A stretch of 64,000 nucleotides of DNA, taken from the NCBI RefSeq assembly GCF_017743995.1, contig NZ_JAGHRB010000016.1, positions 1-64,000 on the forward strand. The letters run 5' to 3'. Below the pieces are notes generated by a model. That model saw nothing but the letters and a program-made list of their open reading frames with translations, ran no database searches and had not been told where the DNA came from. Numbering within the stretch: position 1 is the first letter of the stretch; each line of letters starts with the position of its first letter. A program made the translations under genes and the position numbers. Below, one piece after another: positions 1 to 8,757 of the stretch. This DNA is from Ruegeria sp. R13_0 (GTDB lineage Bacteria > Pseudomonadota > Alphaproteobacteria > Rhodobacterales > Rhodobacteraceae).

Positions 1-1
1 G

Positions 2-76
2 GTCTCCCTCGCCAAGGCGCTGTTCCGCGATGGCCAACGTGACAAACACGCCGCCACAACGCAGGCTGCGGAATAA
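2..76 (+). CDS. C-terminal end of an unidentified protein (partial)
   Basis: An open frame enters from the left edge and ends at TAA (74-76), giving 24 residues that finish in a charged, Ala/Thr/Gln-rich tail (DKHAATTQAAE). A strong hairpin follows within 25 bases, which fits the end of a real gene. The tail is too short and unspecific to name a family. The body of the gene lies outside the window. Confidence 0.5.
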   Translation, partial: VSLAKALFRDGQRDKHAATTQAAE

Positions 77-100
77 ACACACCTAATCCCAAACAATCCA

Positions 101-125
101 AGCGCCGCCCAAAAAGGGCGGCGCT
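101..125 (+). terminator. Rho-independent-type hairpin after the left-edge gene
   Basis: A perfect 10-bp stem (101-110 with 116-125) encloses a five-base A loop. It is followed by only a short TTT run, so termination may be moderate. It separates the partial left-edge gene from the MttB-like gene. Confidence 0.65.
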
Positions 126-218
126 TTCGCGTGTCGCATCCTGCAAGCACATATCGCTATCAGAGAGGTTGGCGCGCCGCGAATCCGTCATTTTGGTTCC
201 AAGATGGAGGATTGCCCT

Positions 219-1766
219 TTGAATATTCGAACCCAATCACGTTCCGGAGGCCGCGCTGCGCGGCGTGCACAACGCACAGCCCCGAACTTTGAAATGCTCC
301 CCGGCCTGACCCGCGCCATCCCCGAATGCGAGGTGATGGACGGCAGCCAGGTCGAGATGATCGACAATGCCGCCATGGACATTCTGGAAAATGTCGGCGT
401 TCAGTTCCGCGACCCGATCGCGTTGGAAGACTGGAAGGAAGCCGGTGCCAAGGTCGACGGAGAGCTGGTCTATCTTGACCGCAACATGGTGCGCGAGCTG
501 ATCTCGACCATTCCGGCACAGTTCACCTATCACGCGCGTAACCCCGCCAACAACGTCAAGCTAGGCGGCAAGCATTCGGTCTTTGTGCCGATGACCGGCG
601 CGCCTTTCCTGCGCGATCTAGACGATGTGCGCCGCAACCCGCTGCTGGAAGATCTGGCGATGTTCCACAAGCTCAGCCATATGATGCCCGCGCTGCACAG
701 TTCGGCCCACCATATCGTCGAGCCTTATGATCACCCGATCAGCCAGCGCCACCTGCGCATTACCTACTCGTCGATGAAATACTCGGACAAGATGTTCATG
801 GGCATGACCACCTCGCCCAAGAATGCCGAGGACGTGATGGATATGTGCGCGATCCTGTTTGGGGATGAGTTTATCGATACCTACCCCGTGACCACTGGCA
901 ACTGCAACGGCAACAGCCCTCTGGTCTGGGATGAGACGATGCTGGGCGCGATGCGTGCGTTCTGCCGCCGCAATCAGCCGGTCCTCTGCTCACCCTTCGT
1001 TCTGGGGGGTGCAAACACGCCTGCCTCTGTGCCTGCCACCGTGGCGCAATTGACGGCCGAGGCGCTTTCAGCGCTGGCCTATACGCAGGTGGTCCGCAAA
1101 GGAGCGCCCGCGATCTGGGGTCACTACCTGTCGACCGTATCGATGAAGTCCGGCGCGCCGATGGCGGGTACGCCCGAGATCAGCCTGATGAACTTCATGA
1201 TCGGTCAGATGGCGCGATTCTATGATGTTCCCTGGCGCACTTCAAACACGTTGGGTGGTGCCAAGACGTTTGACGCTCAAGCCGGGTACGAATCTGCCAC
1301 GACGCTCAGCGCGGTTCTGCATGCCGGGGCGAATTACATCTGGCACTCGGCGGGCTGGAACGAGGCCGGTATGCATTGCTCGGTCGCCAAGTTCATCGTG
1401 GATTCGGAACAATGCGCCATGGCCTATCGCATGGCGGAAGGTCCCAAATGGGGCGACTTCGATCAGGCACTGGCCGCCGTTCCGGATGTCGGCCCGGGCG
1501 GTCACTATCTGGGCCATCCACACACGCAGGACAATTTCCAGACAGCGTTCTTCATGCCCGAGCTCTTCGACAACAACTCGATCGAGCAGTGGCAGGCCGA
1601 AGGCAGCGTCGAGATCACGGAACGCGCCCTCAAACACGCCAAGAAACTGCTGGCCGAGTATCAGGAACCAAAACTGGACGAGGCCAAGAACGAAGAGCTT
1701 CTGGACTATATCGCGCGACGGGAACGGGAAATTCCGGCAGCAGATGAGTTGAACCAGACCTACTGA
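219..1766 (+). CDS. MttB-superfamily methyltransferase (non-pyrrolysine type)
   Basis: The 515-residue product belongs to the trimethylamine methyltransferase (MttB) superfamily, whose members move a methyl group from a quaternary or tertiary amine to a corrinoid protein. The length matches the family and there is no in-frame amber codon, so this is not a pyrrolysine enzyme; such homologues include glycine betaine methyltransferases. The substrate cannot be read from sequence. I place the start at TTG 219 because GGAGG lies at 206-210, eight bases upstream; an ATG at 204 overlaps that ribosome site and would add five residues. No corrinoid protein or corrinoid methyltransferase is adjacent, so partners must lie elsewhere. 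Amine-type oxidation genes and a GlxA-type regulator follow, suggesting osmolyte or amine catabolism. Confidence 0.85.
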   Translation: MNIRTQSRSGGRAARRAQRTAPNFEMLPGLTRAIPECEVMDGSQVEMIDNAAMDILENVGVQFRDPIALEDWKEAGAKVDGELVYLDRNMVRELISTIPAQFTYHARNPANNVKLGGKHSVFVPMTGAPFLRDLDDVRRNPLLEDLAMFHKLSHMMPALHSSAHHIVEPYDHPISQRHLRITYSSMKYSDKMFMGMTTSPKNAEDVMDMCAILFGDEFIDTYPVTTGNCNGNSPLVWDETMLGAMRAFCRRNQPVLCSPFVLGGANTPASVPATVAQLTAEALSALAYTQVVRKGAPAIWGHYLSTVSMKSGAPMAGTPEISLMNFMIGQMARFYDVPWRTSNTLGGAKTFDAQAGYESATTLSAVLHAGANYIWHSAGWNEAGMHCSVAKFIVDSEQCAMAYRMAEGPKWGDFDQALAAVPDVGPGGHYLGHPHTQDNFQTAFFMPELFDNNSIEQWQAEGSVEITERALKHAKKLLAEYQEPKLDEAKNEELLDYIARREREIPAADELNQTY

Positions 1767-1782
1767 TACCAACTCCCCTACT

Positions 1783-1816
1783 GGCCCGCCCACCATTCAG
1801 GGCGGGCCTTTTTTTT
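1783..1816 (+). terminator. Rho-independent terminator after the MttB-like gene
   Basis: An 8-bp GC stem (GGCCCGCC with GGCGGGCC) with a 10-base loop is followed directly by eight T residues at 1809-1816. It starts 16 bases after the stop codon. This is a textbook intrinsic terminator. Confidence 0.9.
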
Positions 1817-2002
1817 GCAAATTCGCTAGTGCTGCAACAGGCGAGAGAACGTGCATGTCTCAGGCCGCTAAGTGGCAGCAGGCTCAGTTGAGCCCGCCAA
1901 GCCTAGATCGCTTTGCGTTTGATTTGAATCGAAATACGCTGCCTCTCCCTGCGGTCGAACGCGCATTTCGATAGCTTTGCTTCAGGTAAAACGCAAAACG
2001 CT

Positions 2003-3343
2003 TTATTCATCCCGCGCGCTCCATTCTTTCCAACGCAACACGGCATTCGCCCCGATTTCCCGAAACGGCTGGGGCGGCAGGCGCTTGGGCGTGTCTTCGG
2101 CTTCAAAAAAACCTGTGATGTCGGAGCTGTGGCCACTGGCCCTCTCGGCTGCGGCGATCCCGGTCAGGGTCCCGCGTGCAGTGCCCAGCCCATTCTGAAC
2201 GCAACCGGAATAAACACCCGGCTCGATCTCTCGGGCGACGGAGACGCTATTGAGGCTGAGGCATAGGTGACCGGCCCACTGATGCTCCATCCTCAGCCCT
2301 GCCAGTTGCGGGAACCGCTGATCGAACTTGCGCTGCATCACTTTGGCGGCGCGTGCCAGATCGCTCGAGGTTGCTGCCATGCCTGGCCGCAACGCCGCAC
2401 AGGTCCGGGTGACAATGCGATTACCGCCCTGGCCGGTGTCGATCCTGCGCATGGTCGTTCCCATCGGGTCCGAGGGCGTCACGCCCCAGCGCGGCTGCCC
2501 GCCCAAACAGGCCAGCGTATTGGCGTCCAACTCGGGCGTCATGGAGGCAAAGAGGAACAGCTGCATCAACCGGTCACGCTCGATCCCGAAGCTTTCCAGA
2601 TGGCCGTTGACCGTCAGGATGATCTTGCCGGTGCTTACGGTGCTTTTCCCAGTCCGCACCACCCAATCGCTACCGCTTTTTTCAAATCCCAGTACGGGCG
2701 AGTTTTCGAAAATGGCGACCCCGTCCCCGGCCAACCCAGCAGCCAACCCACGAACATAGCCCGCCGGTTGCAGCATGACCGTTCCGGGCGTGAACAGGCC
2801 TGATTGATAGTGCCGTGATCCGGTGAGCTCGCGCATCTGCGCGGGGTCCAGCATCTCGCTGGTTTCACCCAAGGTTTCCAGATGCCGCGCATAGCTGACA
2901 TTGTGCGCATGGCCCGTGTCACCAAACGCTCCGTTGACCTTGCCCACTTCGTCGAAAAAGTTGCGGTCGATCTGGTACTGCTCAACCGCGGACCGCGCGA
3001 ATGCGATGGCCTGCCGATTGAGGCCGATCATGGTCTTGTCATCGCCCGCACCGGCATAGTCGTCCGATGCCAGATCGTGCGGCAGATCGATCATGAAGCC
3101 CGAGTTTCGCCCCGCAGCCCCCTCGGCCACGCGACCGGCCTCAAGCACGATAACACGCGCCTTAGGGTCCAATTGGGTCAGACGCCGCGCCGCCGACAAA
3201 CCGGCAAAGCCGGCGCCGACGACCACGACATCAGCCGTCAGGTCCTTGTCCAACTCCACCGCGGGCGGCTGGGCACCGAGGATGGCGCTCCAAGCCGCTG
3301 GGCCGCGATGGGTTGGCAGTTTGCGTGCTGAGTATGCGCTCAA
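2003..3343 (-). CDS. FAD-dependent amine oxidoreductase (DAO/PuuB-like)
   Basis: The 446-residue protein has an N-terminal dinucleotide-binding fold (VVVVGAGFAGLSAA near residue 40) followed by the GRNSGF element seen in D-amino acid oxidase and gamma-glutamylputrescine oxidase (PuuB/OrdL) relatives. Such enzymes oxidise primary or secondary amines with FAD. The start is TTG at 3343; it overlaps the stop of the upstream aldehyde dehydrogenase by four bases (TTGA), so translation is probably coupled. Oxidation here followed by the adjacent PuuC-like dehydrogenase would make amine-to-aldehyde-to-acid steps. The actual amine is unknown. Confidence 0.82.
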   Translation of the reverse strand: MSAYSARKLPTHRGPAAWSAILGAQPPAVELDKDLTADVVVVGAGFAGLSAARRLTQLDPKARVIVLEAGRVAEGAAGRNSGFMIDLPHDLASDDYAGAGDDKTMIGLNRQAIAFARSAVEQYQIDRNFFDEVGKVNGAFGDTGHAHNVSYARHLETLGETSEMLDPAQMRELTGSRHYQSGLFTPGTVMLQPAGYVRGLAAGLAGDGVAIFENSPVLGFEKSGSDWVVRTGKSTVSTGKIILTVNGHLESFGIERDRLMQLFLFASMTPELDANTLACLGGQPRWGVTPSDPMGTTMRRIDTGQGGNRIVTRTCAALRPGMAATSSDLARAAKVMQRKFDQRFPQLAGLRMEHQWAGHLCLSLNSVSVAREIEPGVYSGCVQNGLGTARGTLTGIAAAERASGHSSDITGFFEAEDTPKRLPPQPFREIGANAVLRWKEWSARDE

Positions 3344-4836
3344 TCGACAGCCTCATCCGCATCATCGGCCAGATCAATCCAGATGGTTTTCAACTGGGTG
3401 TACTGATCATGCGCATGGACCGAGTTGTCCCGCCCGCCGAAGCCGGACTGCTTATAGCCGCCAAAGGGCGTGGTGATATCCCCTTCGCCAAAGCTGTTCA
3501 CCGTGACGGTGCCAGCCCGGATCGCCCGAGCACCCCGGATCGCGCGTTTCGCGTTGGCCGTGAAGATCGAGGCGCAAAGGCCATACTCTGTATCATTGGC
3601 GATTTTGATGGCCTCATCGAAGCCCGAGACCTCAATCACCGACAGGACGGGGCCAAAGATCTCCTCGCGCGCCAGAGTGGCGTCATTGCCCGAGACTTCG
3701 ACGACGGTGGCCTCGACAAACCCTTTTTCTGCCTTGCCGCCAATCACTACGTTCTCGGCCTGATCCAGATAGCCGCACACTTTGTTAAAGTGCCCTTCGC
3801 TAACCAGCGCGCCCATACGGGTTTCCGGGTCCAGCGGGTCGCCAATGTTCCACTGTTTGGCGTGATGGGCGATGCGCTCCAGCAACTCGGCCTTGACATC
3901 CTTGTGCACGATCAGCCGTGACGAGGCCGAGCAGTTTTCGCCCATGTTCCAGAACGCACCATTGACGATATGTGCGGCCACGCGATCCAGGTTTTCGGCG
4001 TCGTCCATAACGATGGCGGGGTTCTTGCCGCCCATCTCCAGCACCACCTCTTTGGCGTTGCTTTCAGCGGAGTAGGTCAGGAACCGCTTGCCGGTCACGG
4101 TCGAACCGGTGAACGAGACCATGTCGACATCCATATGCCGCCCGATCGGCTCACCCACTGCCGCACCGCCGCCGGGGACGATGTTCAGAACGCCGCGTGG
4201 AAGGCCCGCCTCCATTGCCAGTTCGGCCAGACGCAGCGCAGTCAGCGTTGTCTCAGCTGCGGGCTTCACAACGACCGAGCAACCCGCCGCCAGAGCCGGT
4301 CCGATTTTCCAGGCCAGCATGAGCAGCGGGAAGTTCCACGGCAGCACCAGACCCACCACGCCAATCGGCTCACGCACGACCATGGCGATATGGTCATCGC
4401 TGGCGGGTGAGACCTGATCGTAAATCTTGTCGATCGCTTCCGCGTGCCATTTCAGACAGTGGATCGTTTCAGGCACGTCCACGGTTTCACAGTCATAGAT
4501 GGTCTTGCCGCTGTCGATGCTCTCCATCACCGCAAGCTCACGGGCGTTGCGGGTCATCAGTTTGCAGAGCCGGATCAAAACGTCCTTGCGCTCCGATGGG
4601 TGCAGTTTCGACCACCGCCCATCGTCAAAGGCTTCGCGCGCTTTCTCGACCGCGAAATCAACGTCCGCAGCACCGCAAGCGGCGATATCGGCCAGCTTTT
4701 CACCGGTCGCGGGGTTCACCGTCTCGAATGTCTCGCCCGAGATCGCCGGGCGGTACGCGCCGTCAATGAATGCTCCGGTCGGCAGAGTCAGGTCTGCGGC
4801 GATGGATTTGTATTCGTCCTGTGTCAGCAATTCCAT
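3340..4836 (-). CDS. Aldehyde dehydrogenase, PuuC-like
   Basis: This 498-residue NAD(P)-dependent aldehyde dehydrogenase has the general-base glutamate in VLEMGGKNP, the catalytic cysteine in GENCSASSR and the C-terminal FGGYKQSGFGGRD element. The C-terminal region resembles gamma-glutamyl-gamma-aminobutyraldehyde dehydrogenase (PuuC). It probably oxidises the aldehyde made by the downstream amine oxidoreductase. It starts three bases after the DapA-like gene ends and overlaps the oxidoreductase start, so the genes form one operon. The exact substrate is inferred only. Confidence 0.88.
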   Translation of the reverse strand: MELLTQDEYKSIAADLTLPTGAFIDGAYRPAISGETFETVNPATGEKLADIAACGAADVDFAVEKAREAFDDGRWSKLHPSERKDVLIRLCKLMTRNARELAVMESIDSGKTIYDCETVDVPETIHCLKWHAEAIDKIYDQVSPASDDHIAMVVREPIGVVGLVLPWNFPLLMLAWKIGPALAAGCSVVVKPAAETTLTALRLAELAMEAGLPRGVLNIVPGGGAAVGEPIGRHMDVDMVSFTGSTVTGKRFLTYSAESNAKEVVLEMGGKNPAIVMDDAENLDRVAAHIVNGAFWNMGENCSASSRLIVHKDVKAELLERIAHHAKQWNIGDPLDPETRMGALVSEGHFNKVCGYLDQAENVVIGGKAEKGFVEATVVEVSGNDATLAREEIFGPVLSVIEVSGFDEAIKIANDTEYGLCASIFTANAKRAIRGARAIRAGTVTVNSFGEGDITTPFGGYKQSGFGGRDNSVHAHDQYTQLKTIWIDLADDADEAVD

Positions 4837-4839
4837 GCC

Positions 4840-5769
4840 TTAGCCCCCAATCTTCTTTTCAGCTACGATATCAGCGATTGTTTTCTTCAACACGCGGGTC
4901 ACCTGTTCCAGCGCTCGCTTGTCATCCTTGTTCAGCCCTTTCAGCGGAGCCCGCATCGCGCCCGCCTCAATGCCGTTCATCGTGACACCATGTTTGATGG
5001 TCTGGATGAACTTGCCGCCCTGTTCCAGCACTCGCATCAGAGGCATCATCGCGCTCATGATCCGGCGGCCTTTGGCGAAGTCTCCTTCGATCACACAGGC
5101 GTTGTAGAGCGCAACATGCTCTTCCGGCAAAAAGTTCGACCCGCCGCACACCCAGAAAGGTGCGCCCCAGGCAAAGAACTCCAGCGCCTGATCGTCCATG
5201 CCACATCCAAGCTGGATATGTGGGTAGTCGCGCGCTAGCAGATGCACTCGGTTGATATCGCCCGAGCTTTCCTTGATGCCGCAGAAATTCCGGCTCCGGC
5301 CCACGCGGTCGAGGAATTCCTCGCCCATCATCGTTCCGGTGCGGTGCGGGTAGTTGTACAGCATCACCGGCAGGTCAGCGGCCTTGTCGATGGCCAGCGC
5401 GTTCAGCGCGTTTTCCCGGTCGGTGGGCACCGAATAGGGCGGGCTTGCCAGCAGGATCGAGTCTGCTCCGATCTCACGCGCGCCAGAGGCCAGCGCAATC
5501 GAGTCCGGTGTCAGCATCGCTCCGGTCCCGACGACCATAGGCAGACGACCTTTCAACTGCGCGTGCGTGAACCTGGCCAGCTCCAGCCGCTCTTCCACGG
5601 TCTGGGCATAGTTTTCGCCGGTCGAGCCGCCCGAGATCAGCCCGTGAACGCCGCTGGCGATCAGGTATTCGATCACGTCGGACAAAGCGTCCCAATTCAC
5701 GCTGCCATCCTCGTGATAGGGCGTGACCACAGGGGTGTAGATCCCCTCAAATTTGAAAATCGGGTTCAT
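4840..5769 (-). CDS. DapA/N-acetylneuraminate lyase family aldolase
   Basis: The 309-residue TIM-barrel class I aldolase or dehydratase carries the family tyrosine (YNYPHRTGT) and the Schiff-base lysine in CGIKESSGD, plus the GGSTGE pyruvate-binding loop. It is the usual family length. Because it sits in an operon with a GntR regulator and two amine-oxidation enzymes, it is more likely catabolic than the lysine-biosynthetic DapA. The start at ATG 5769 is preferred over an upstream ATG because the extra residues (MRWMSRWASRLF) are unlike the family and overlap the GntR gene. Confidence 0.85.
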   Translation of the reverse strand: MNPIFKFEGIYTPVVTPYHEDGSVNWDALSDVIEYLIASGVHGLISGGSTGENYAQTVEERLELARFTHAQLKGRLPMVVGTGAMLTPDSIALASGAREIGADSILLASPPYSVPTDRENALNALAIDKAADLPVMLYNYPHRTGTMMGEEFLDRVGRSRNFCGIKESSGDINRVHLLARDYPHIQLGCGMDDQALEFFAWGAPFWVCGGSNFLPEEHVALYNACVIEGDFAKGRRIMSAMMPLMRVLEQGGKFIQTIKHGVTMNGIEAGAMRAPLKGLNKDDKRALEQVTRVLKKTIADIVAEKKIGG

Positions 5770-5776
5770 TCCGTCC

Positions 5777-6487
5777 TCATGCAGGTTTCGAAAGAGGCGG
5801 GATGCCCATCGGGACATCCAGCGCATCAGGCATCACGAACAGCTCAATCTGATCGCGAGACAGGTTCCAATGGTCCTCGGCCAGCTGCGCAGCAGCCGCC
5901 TCATCGCCCGCCTCGATGGCGGCGATGATGGCGTCGTGCTGACGGCTGGCTTCAGTCAGGTTTTCGGTCAGACCCGTGTTGCGCGGTCTGTAAAAGGTCA
6001 TCCCGATCCGCGCATGGTCGATCAAAAGACGATTGAACGACGGCAACAGATATACATTGCCGGACATCTGCCCCGTGACATCGTGAAACCGGTTATTGGC
6101 CAGCGCACGATCCTCGGCAGACCCCGATTGCAAAGCCGAACAAAAGAACCTTTGGGCATCTTTCAAGGCCTCAATCTGATCTGGCAGAGCGTTGCGCGCG
6201 GCCAGCCTCAGGATGGCGCCATACACCATCGGGGCCGCCAGAAAGAAATCGCGCAGCGTGGTATGCGACATCTCGGAGACGCGCGTGCTGCGGTTGGCGC
6301 GCTGGTCCAGATATCCCTCGCCAGCCAATTGCCGGAACACTTCGCGCAGCGGGGTGCGCGACAGGCCGAAAGCTTCGGACAGATGCGCCTCATCCAGATC
6401 CGCGCCGGGTTGTAGCCGCAAGGTCAGAATCGAGACCTTGAGGTGTTCTGCAAGCTCAGATTTGCGCGAGCGCGCCTCGTCCTTCAT
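5777..6487 (-). CDS. GntR-family (FCD domain) regulator
   Basis: The 236-residue protein has an N-terminal winged helix typical of GntR (LSEAFGLSRTPLREVFRQL) and an alpha-helical FCD effector domain with conserved His and Asp residues (NNRFHDV). It is the first gene of a minus-strand operon and ends seven bases before the aldolase start. A perfect TTGTATACAA site lies 79-88 bases upstream of its start, so it probably represses its own operon until a small acid is bound. I use ATG 6487 rather than an ATG 51 bases upstream, because the longer N-terminus is atypically basic. Confidence 0.87.
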   Translation of the reverse strand: MKDEARSRKSELAEHLKVSILTLRLQPGADLDEAHLSEAFGLSRTPLREVFRQLAGEGYLDQRANRSTRVSEMSHTTLRDFFLAAPMVYGAILRLAARNALPDQIEALKDAQRFFCSALQSGSAEDRALANNRFHDVTGQMSGNVYLLPSFNRLLIDHARIGMTFYRPRNTGLTENLTEASRQHDAIIAAIEAGDEAAAAQLAEDHWNLSRDQIELFVMPDALDVPMGIPPLSKPA

Positions 6488-6543
6488 CCGCCTATCCCTT
6501 TGTCGCAGCCGCTTGGCGAATCGAGATCGCCCGGCCAAGGGTG

Positions 6544-6575
6544 TTGTATGCGATTAAAATACAACTTGTATACAA
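6544..6575. promoter_or_regulatory. Candidate GntR operator in the divergent region
   Basis: A perfect 10-bp palindrome TTGTATACAA lies at 6566-6575. Just beside it, TTGTAT (6544-6549) and ATACAA (6559-6564) form a second inverted pair. TTGTATACAA-type sites are typical of FCD-type GntR regulators. The site lies between the GntR-led operon and the GlxA-type regulator and could control both. Confidence 0.7.
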
Positions 6576-6651
6576 TTAATTTTCGTGCAGGTTGCGGCCC
6601 GCGCGACTATTGTCGACTCCACTCAGCAGCCCCGGAACCACAAAGGCGACC

Positions 6652-7602
6652 ATGCCCGATCCCAGCCACATCACTTTCATTCTGATCGAGGAGTTCTCGC
6701 ACCTCGCGTTTTCCTGCGCGGTCGAGCCTTTGCGGATCGCCAACCTGGTCAGCGGGCAGGATCTCTACAGCTGGTCTTTTGTGTCTGAGCATGGCGAACA
6801 CGCTGTCTGCTCCAACGGATCGGTGACTCTGGTGCATGGCGGCTTCGATAGTCTCCCCAAATCTGATCAGATCTTCGTGCTGTCCGGCATCCACATGCGG
6901 AACCACGCCTCCAAACCTCTGCTGGCTTTGCTGCGGCGCGAACGGGCACGAGGGACGGCGATCGGAGCACTCTGTTCGGGCGCCTGGCTTTTGGCCGAGG
7001 CCGGTTTTCTGAACGAAATGCAGGCCGCTATTCATTGGGAATACCATGACGCCTTTACCGAGGCTTTTCCCGACGTGAACCTGGTGCGCAGCGTGTTTGT
7101 GGCCGACGAAAAGCACATCACCGCCTCGGGCGGCACGGCGACCGCCGACCTGATGCTGCACCTGATCGAACGAGACCACGGGGTCGCGCTGGCCATGGAT
7201 GTGGCCGATCAGATGGTCTACAACGCCGTGCGCAACGCAACGGCCAAACAACGCGTTTCCCTGCAATCACGAAACGGAATGCGCAACATCCATCTGGCCA
7301 AAGCGATTGAGGTCATGCGAAACAACATCGAAACGCCCGTCTCGCCATCTGCGATTGCAGATGAGCTTGGTATTTCGACACGGCAGCTCGAACGGCTATT
7401 CGGGAAATACCTGAACACCTCGCCCAAAAAGTACTTTATGGAGATGCGGCTGGAGCGCGCGCAAAAGCTGCTATTGCAGACCGAGGCCTCGGTGACCGAG
7501 GTGGCCATGGCCTGTGGATTTGAGAATCCGGGCCATTTCTCACGGGTATTTCGCCTGAGTTTTGGCGTCACACCCCACGCCCAGCGCAACAAGATCGACT
7601 GA
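6652..7602 (+). CDS. GlxA-type transcriptional regulator (DJ-1/PfpI plus AraC)
   Basis: The 316-residue protein has an N-terminal DJ-1/PfpI (amidotransferase-like) domain with a GALCSGAWLLAEAG nucleophile-elbow region, and two C-terminal AraC helix-turn-helix motifs (around residues 215-310, including ISTRQLERLFGKYL and VTEVAMACGFENPGHFSRVF). This architecture is shared by GbdR and CdhR, which activate glycine betaine and carnitine catabolism in Pseudomonas. With an MttB-like gene nearby, a quaternary-amine role is plausible but not proven. Start chosen at ATG 6652, because the upstream in-frame extension to 6592 is low in conserved character. Confidence 0.85.
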   Translation: MPDPSHITFILIEEFSHLAFSCAVEPLRIANLVSGQDLYSWSFVSEHGEHAVCSNGSVTLVHGGFDSLPKSDQIFVLSGIHMRNHASKPLLALLRRERARGTAIGALCSGAWLLAEAGFLNEMQAAIHWEYHDAFTEAFPDVNLVRSVFVADEKHITASGGTATADLMLHLIERDHGVALAMDVADQMVYNAVRNATAKQRVSLQSRNGMRNIHLAKAIEVMRNNIETPVSPSAIADELGISTRQLERLFGKYLNTSPKKYFMEMRLERAQKLLLQTEASVTEVAMACGFENPGHFSRVFRLSFGVTPHAQRNKID

Positions 7603-7980
7603 AATCAAGCAAGCCCACCACTGGGGGAGAGCGTCCTGATCTGCCCGAAACCGGGCGCAAACACGCTCATCCCCCGATCCTTTCGAGAACCCCCTCATTA
7701 AAATCAGACTAGTCAACACCTCGGTCGGATAGTGTTGTCGTACCGCTGAATATTGGCACAACTATTGCCAGATCATGTCACATTGAGGTTTCTTTCCGCC
7801 ATAAATATTAATTTTTCGGAATTTGATCATAATTCAGTTCAAAAGAGAGTCTTTTGATCACACATAATGACCGGCACACTTGCTCGTGCCACAGACGATT
7901 CCCATCCGACATACGAGCTTGCTCGCGTCGCCGTGCCGGCTCACCCCGCCGAAAACGTTGTTATAACCACTGAGAGGATG
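7603..7980. other. AT-rich intergenic region with paired TTTGATCA repeats
   Basis: This 378-base gap lies between the GlxA-type gene and the 3' end of the ZrgA-like gene. It contains a clearly AT-rich segment (about 7780-7870) with two copies of TTTGATCA at 7822-7829 and 7853-7860, exactly 31 bases apart. No convincing gene was seen in it; an open frame from 7867 is mainly the antisense of the ZrgA-like gene. Confidence 0.5.
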
Positions 7981-8520
7981 TCAGTCCGCGCTTTGCAGGG
8001 CCGAGACATCAAGAACCGGCGATTGCGAGGTCACGTGGATGCGCCGCGTAACACCCTGCGACGACGCGGTGATATCCAACGCCGAAACGTGATCAAAACG
8101 CTCAAAATATGCGAACTCAATCCTGTCCAGAGCCGCCATGTCCGAACACTGAATAAGGTACTCGGCCAGAAATTCTGGCGCGCCCTCGGTGTCTGCTTCC
8201 GACCCAAGCCCTTCGCCCGTCAAGGACACATTGGCCGACGCCGTGGCGCACCCAGCCTGTTCAGGGACAACGAAAAGGGTCAACGGCTTTGACAAGGACG
8301 AAATGGCATCCGCGACGGCGGAGCGATCCGTGTCATCTGCTGCGCGATGGTCGAACCCCAGAATATCCTCGCTGGGGACTGCCAAAGACACGCTGAATTG
8401 AGTTTCTAAAAACGCAATATCCAGCATCCCCGCAGCCGCACCCTGCGCGGGCACCTGATCACCTGCCCACACCTGGGCGGCCATTGCACACAAACCGATC
8501 GAGGCACTCAACCCCTTCAT
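7981..8520 (-). CDS. ZrgA/DUF2796-like exported protein without His-rich segments
   Basis: The 179-residue protein has a short signal peptide (cleavage after about residue 19) and matches the pattern I know for DUF2796/ZrgA proteins: LAVPSEDILGFDH, a stretch with AVADAISSL, a cysteine in the AGC element, and the FERFDHVSAL motif near the C-terminus. ZrgA relatives are periplasmic and linked to zinc uptake; most carry histidine-rich stretches, which are absent here. It is transcribed away from the imelysin gene, and the shared region holds the 17-bp box, so an iron-related role is possible. Function is not established. Confidence 0.68.
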   Translation of the reverse strand: MKGLSASIGLCAMAAQVWAGDQVPAQGAAAGMLDIAFLETQFSVSLAVPSEDILGFDHRAADDTDRSAVADAISSLSKPLTLFVVPEQAGCATASANVSLTGEGLGSEADTEGAPEFLAEYLIQCSDMAALDRIEFAYFERFDHVSALDITASSQGVTRRIHVTSQSPVLDVSALQSAD

Positions 8521-8641
8521 GAACTCATACCACTCGCAATAGAATCACACTGAACATTCTAACTTTAAACGAATATGGCGCAATCGCGACGGCTTGTTTC
8601 TGACCCGCCAGATATGGGGAGGTCGCTCCCCTGCGGCAATT

Positions 8642-8685
8642 CTGACTAGATAACTCAGGTTGACATTGCCGACTATTTCACTCAG
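8642..8685. promoter_or_regulatory. Two tandem 17-bp candidate iron-regulatory boxes
   Basis: Two copies (8642-8658 and 8669-8685) agree at 13 of 17 positions and lie 27 bases apart, start to start. The pattern is CT/CGACTA at the left and ACTCAG at the right, a partial palindrome. They lie between the ZrgA-like and imelysin genes. Related 17-mers occur before bfd (10114) and hemP (47789). I infer a shared iron-responsive regulator; from memory it resembles the iron-Rhodo-box proposed for Rhodobacterales. Confidence 0.6.
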
Positions 8686-8757
8686 TTATACGCGTGCAAG
8701 TGCGGCCCCTCTTGGACGCACCTGAACGAGATTTCTGACAAGAAAGACCTGAACCCA

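Noticed and set aside
219-1766. Pyrrolysine-type trimethylamine methyltransferase
   Set aside because: No in-frame TAG is present and no pyrrolysine genes are seen, so the gene is a non-pyrrolysine homologue.
7867-8292. 141-residue plus-strand frame right after the TTTGATCA repeats
   Set aside because: Mostly antisense to the ZrgA-like gene and Arg-rich; no ribosome site.
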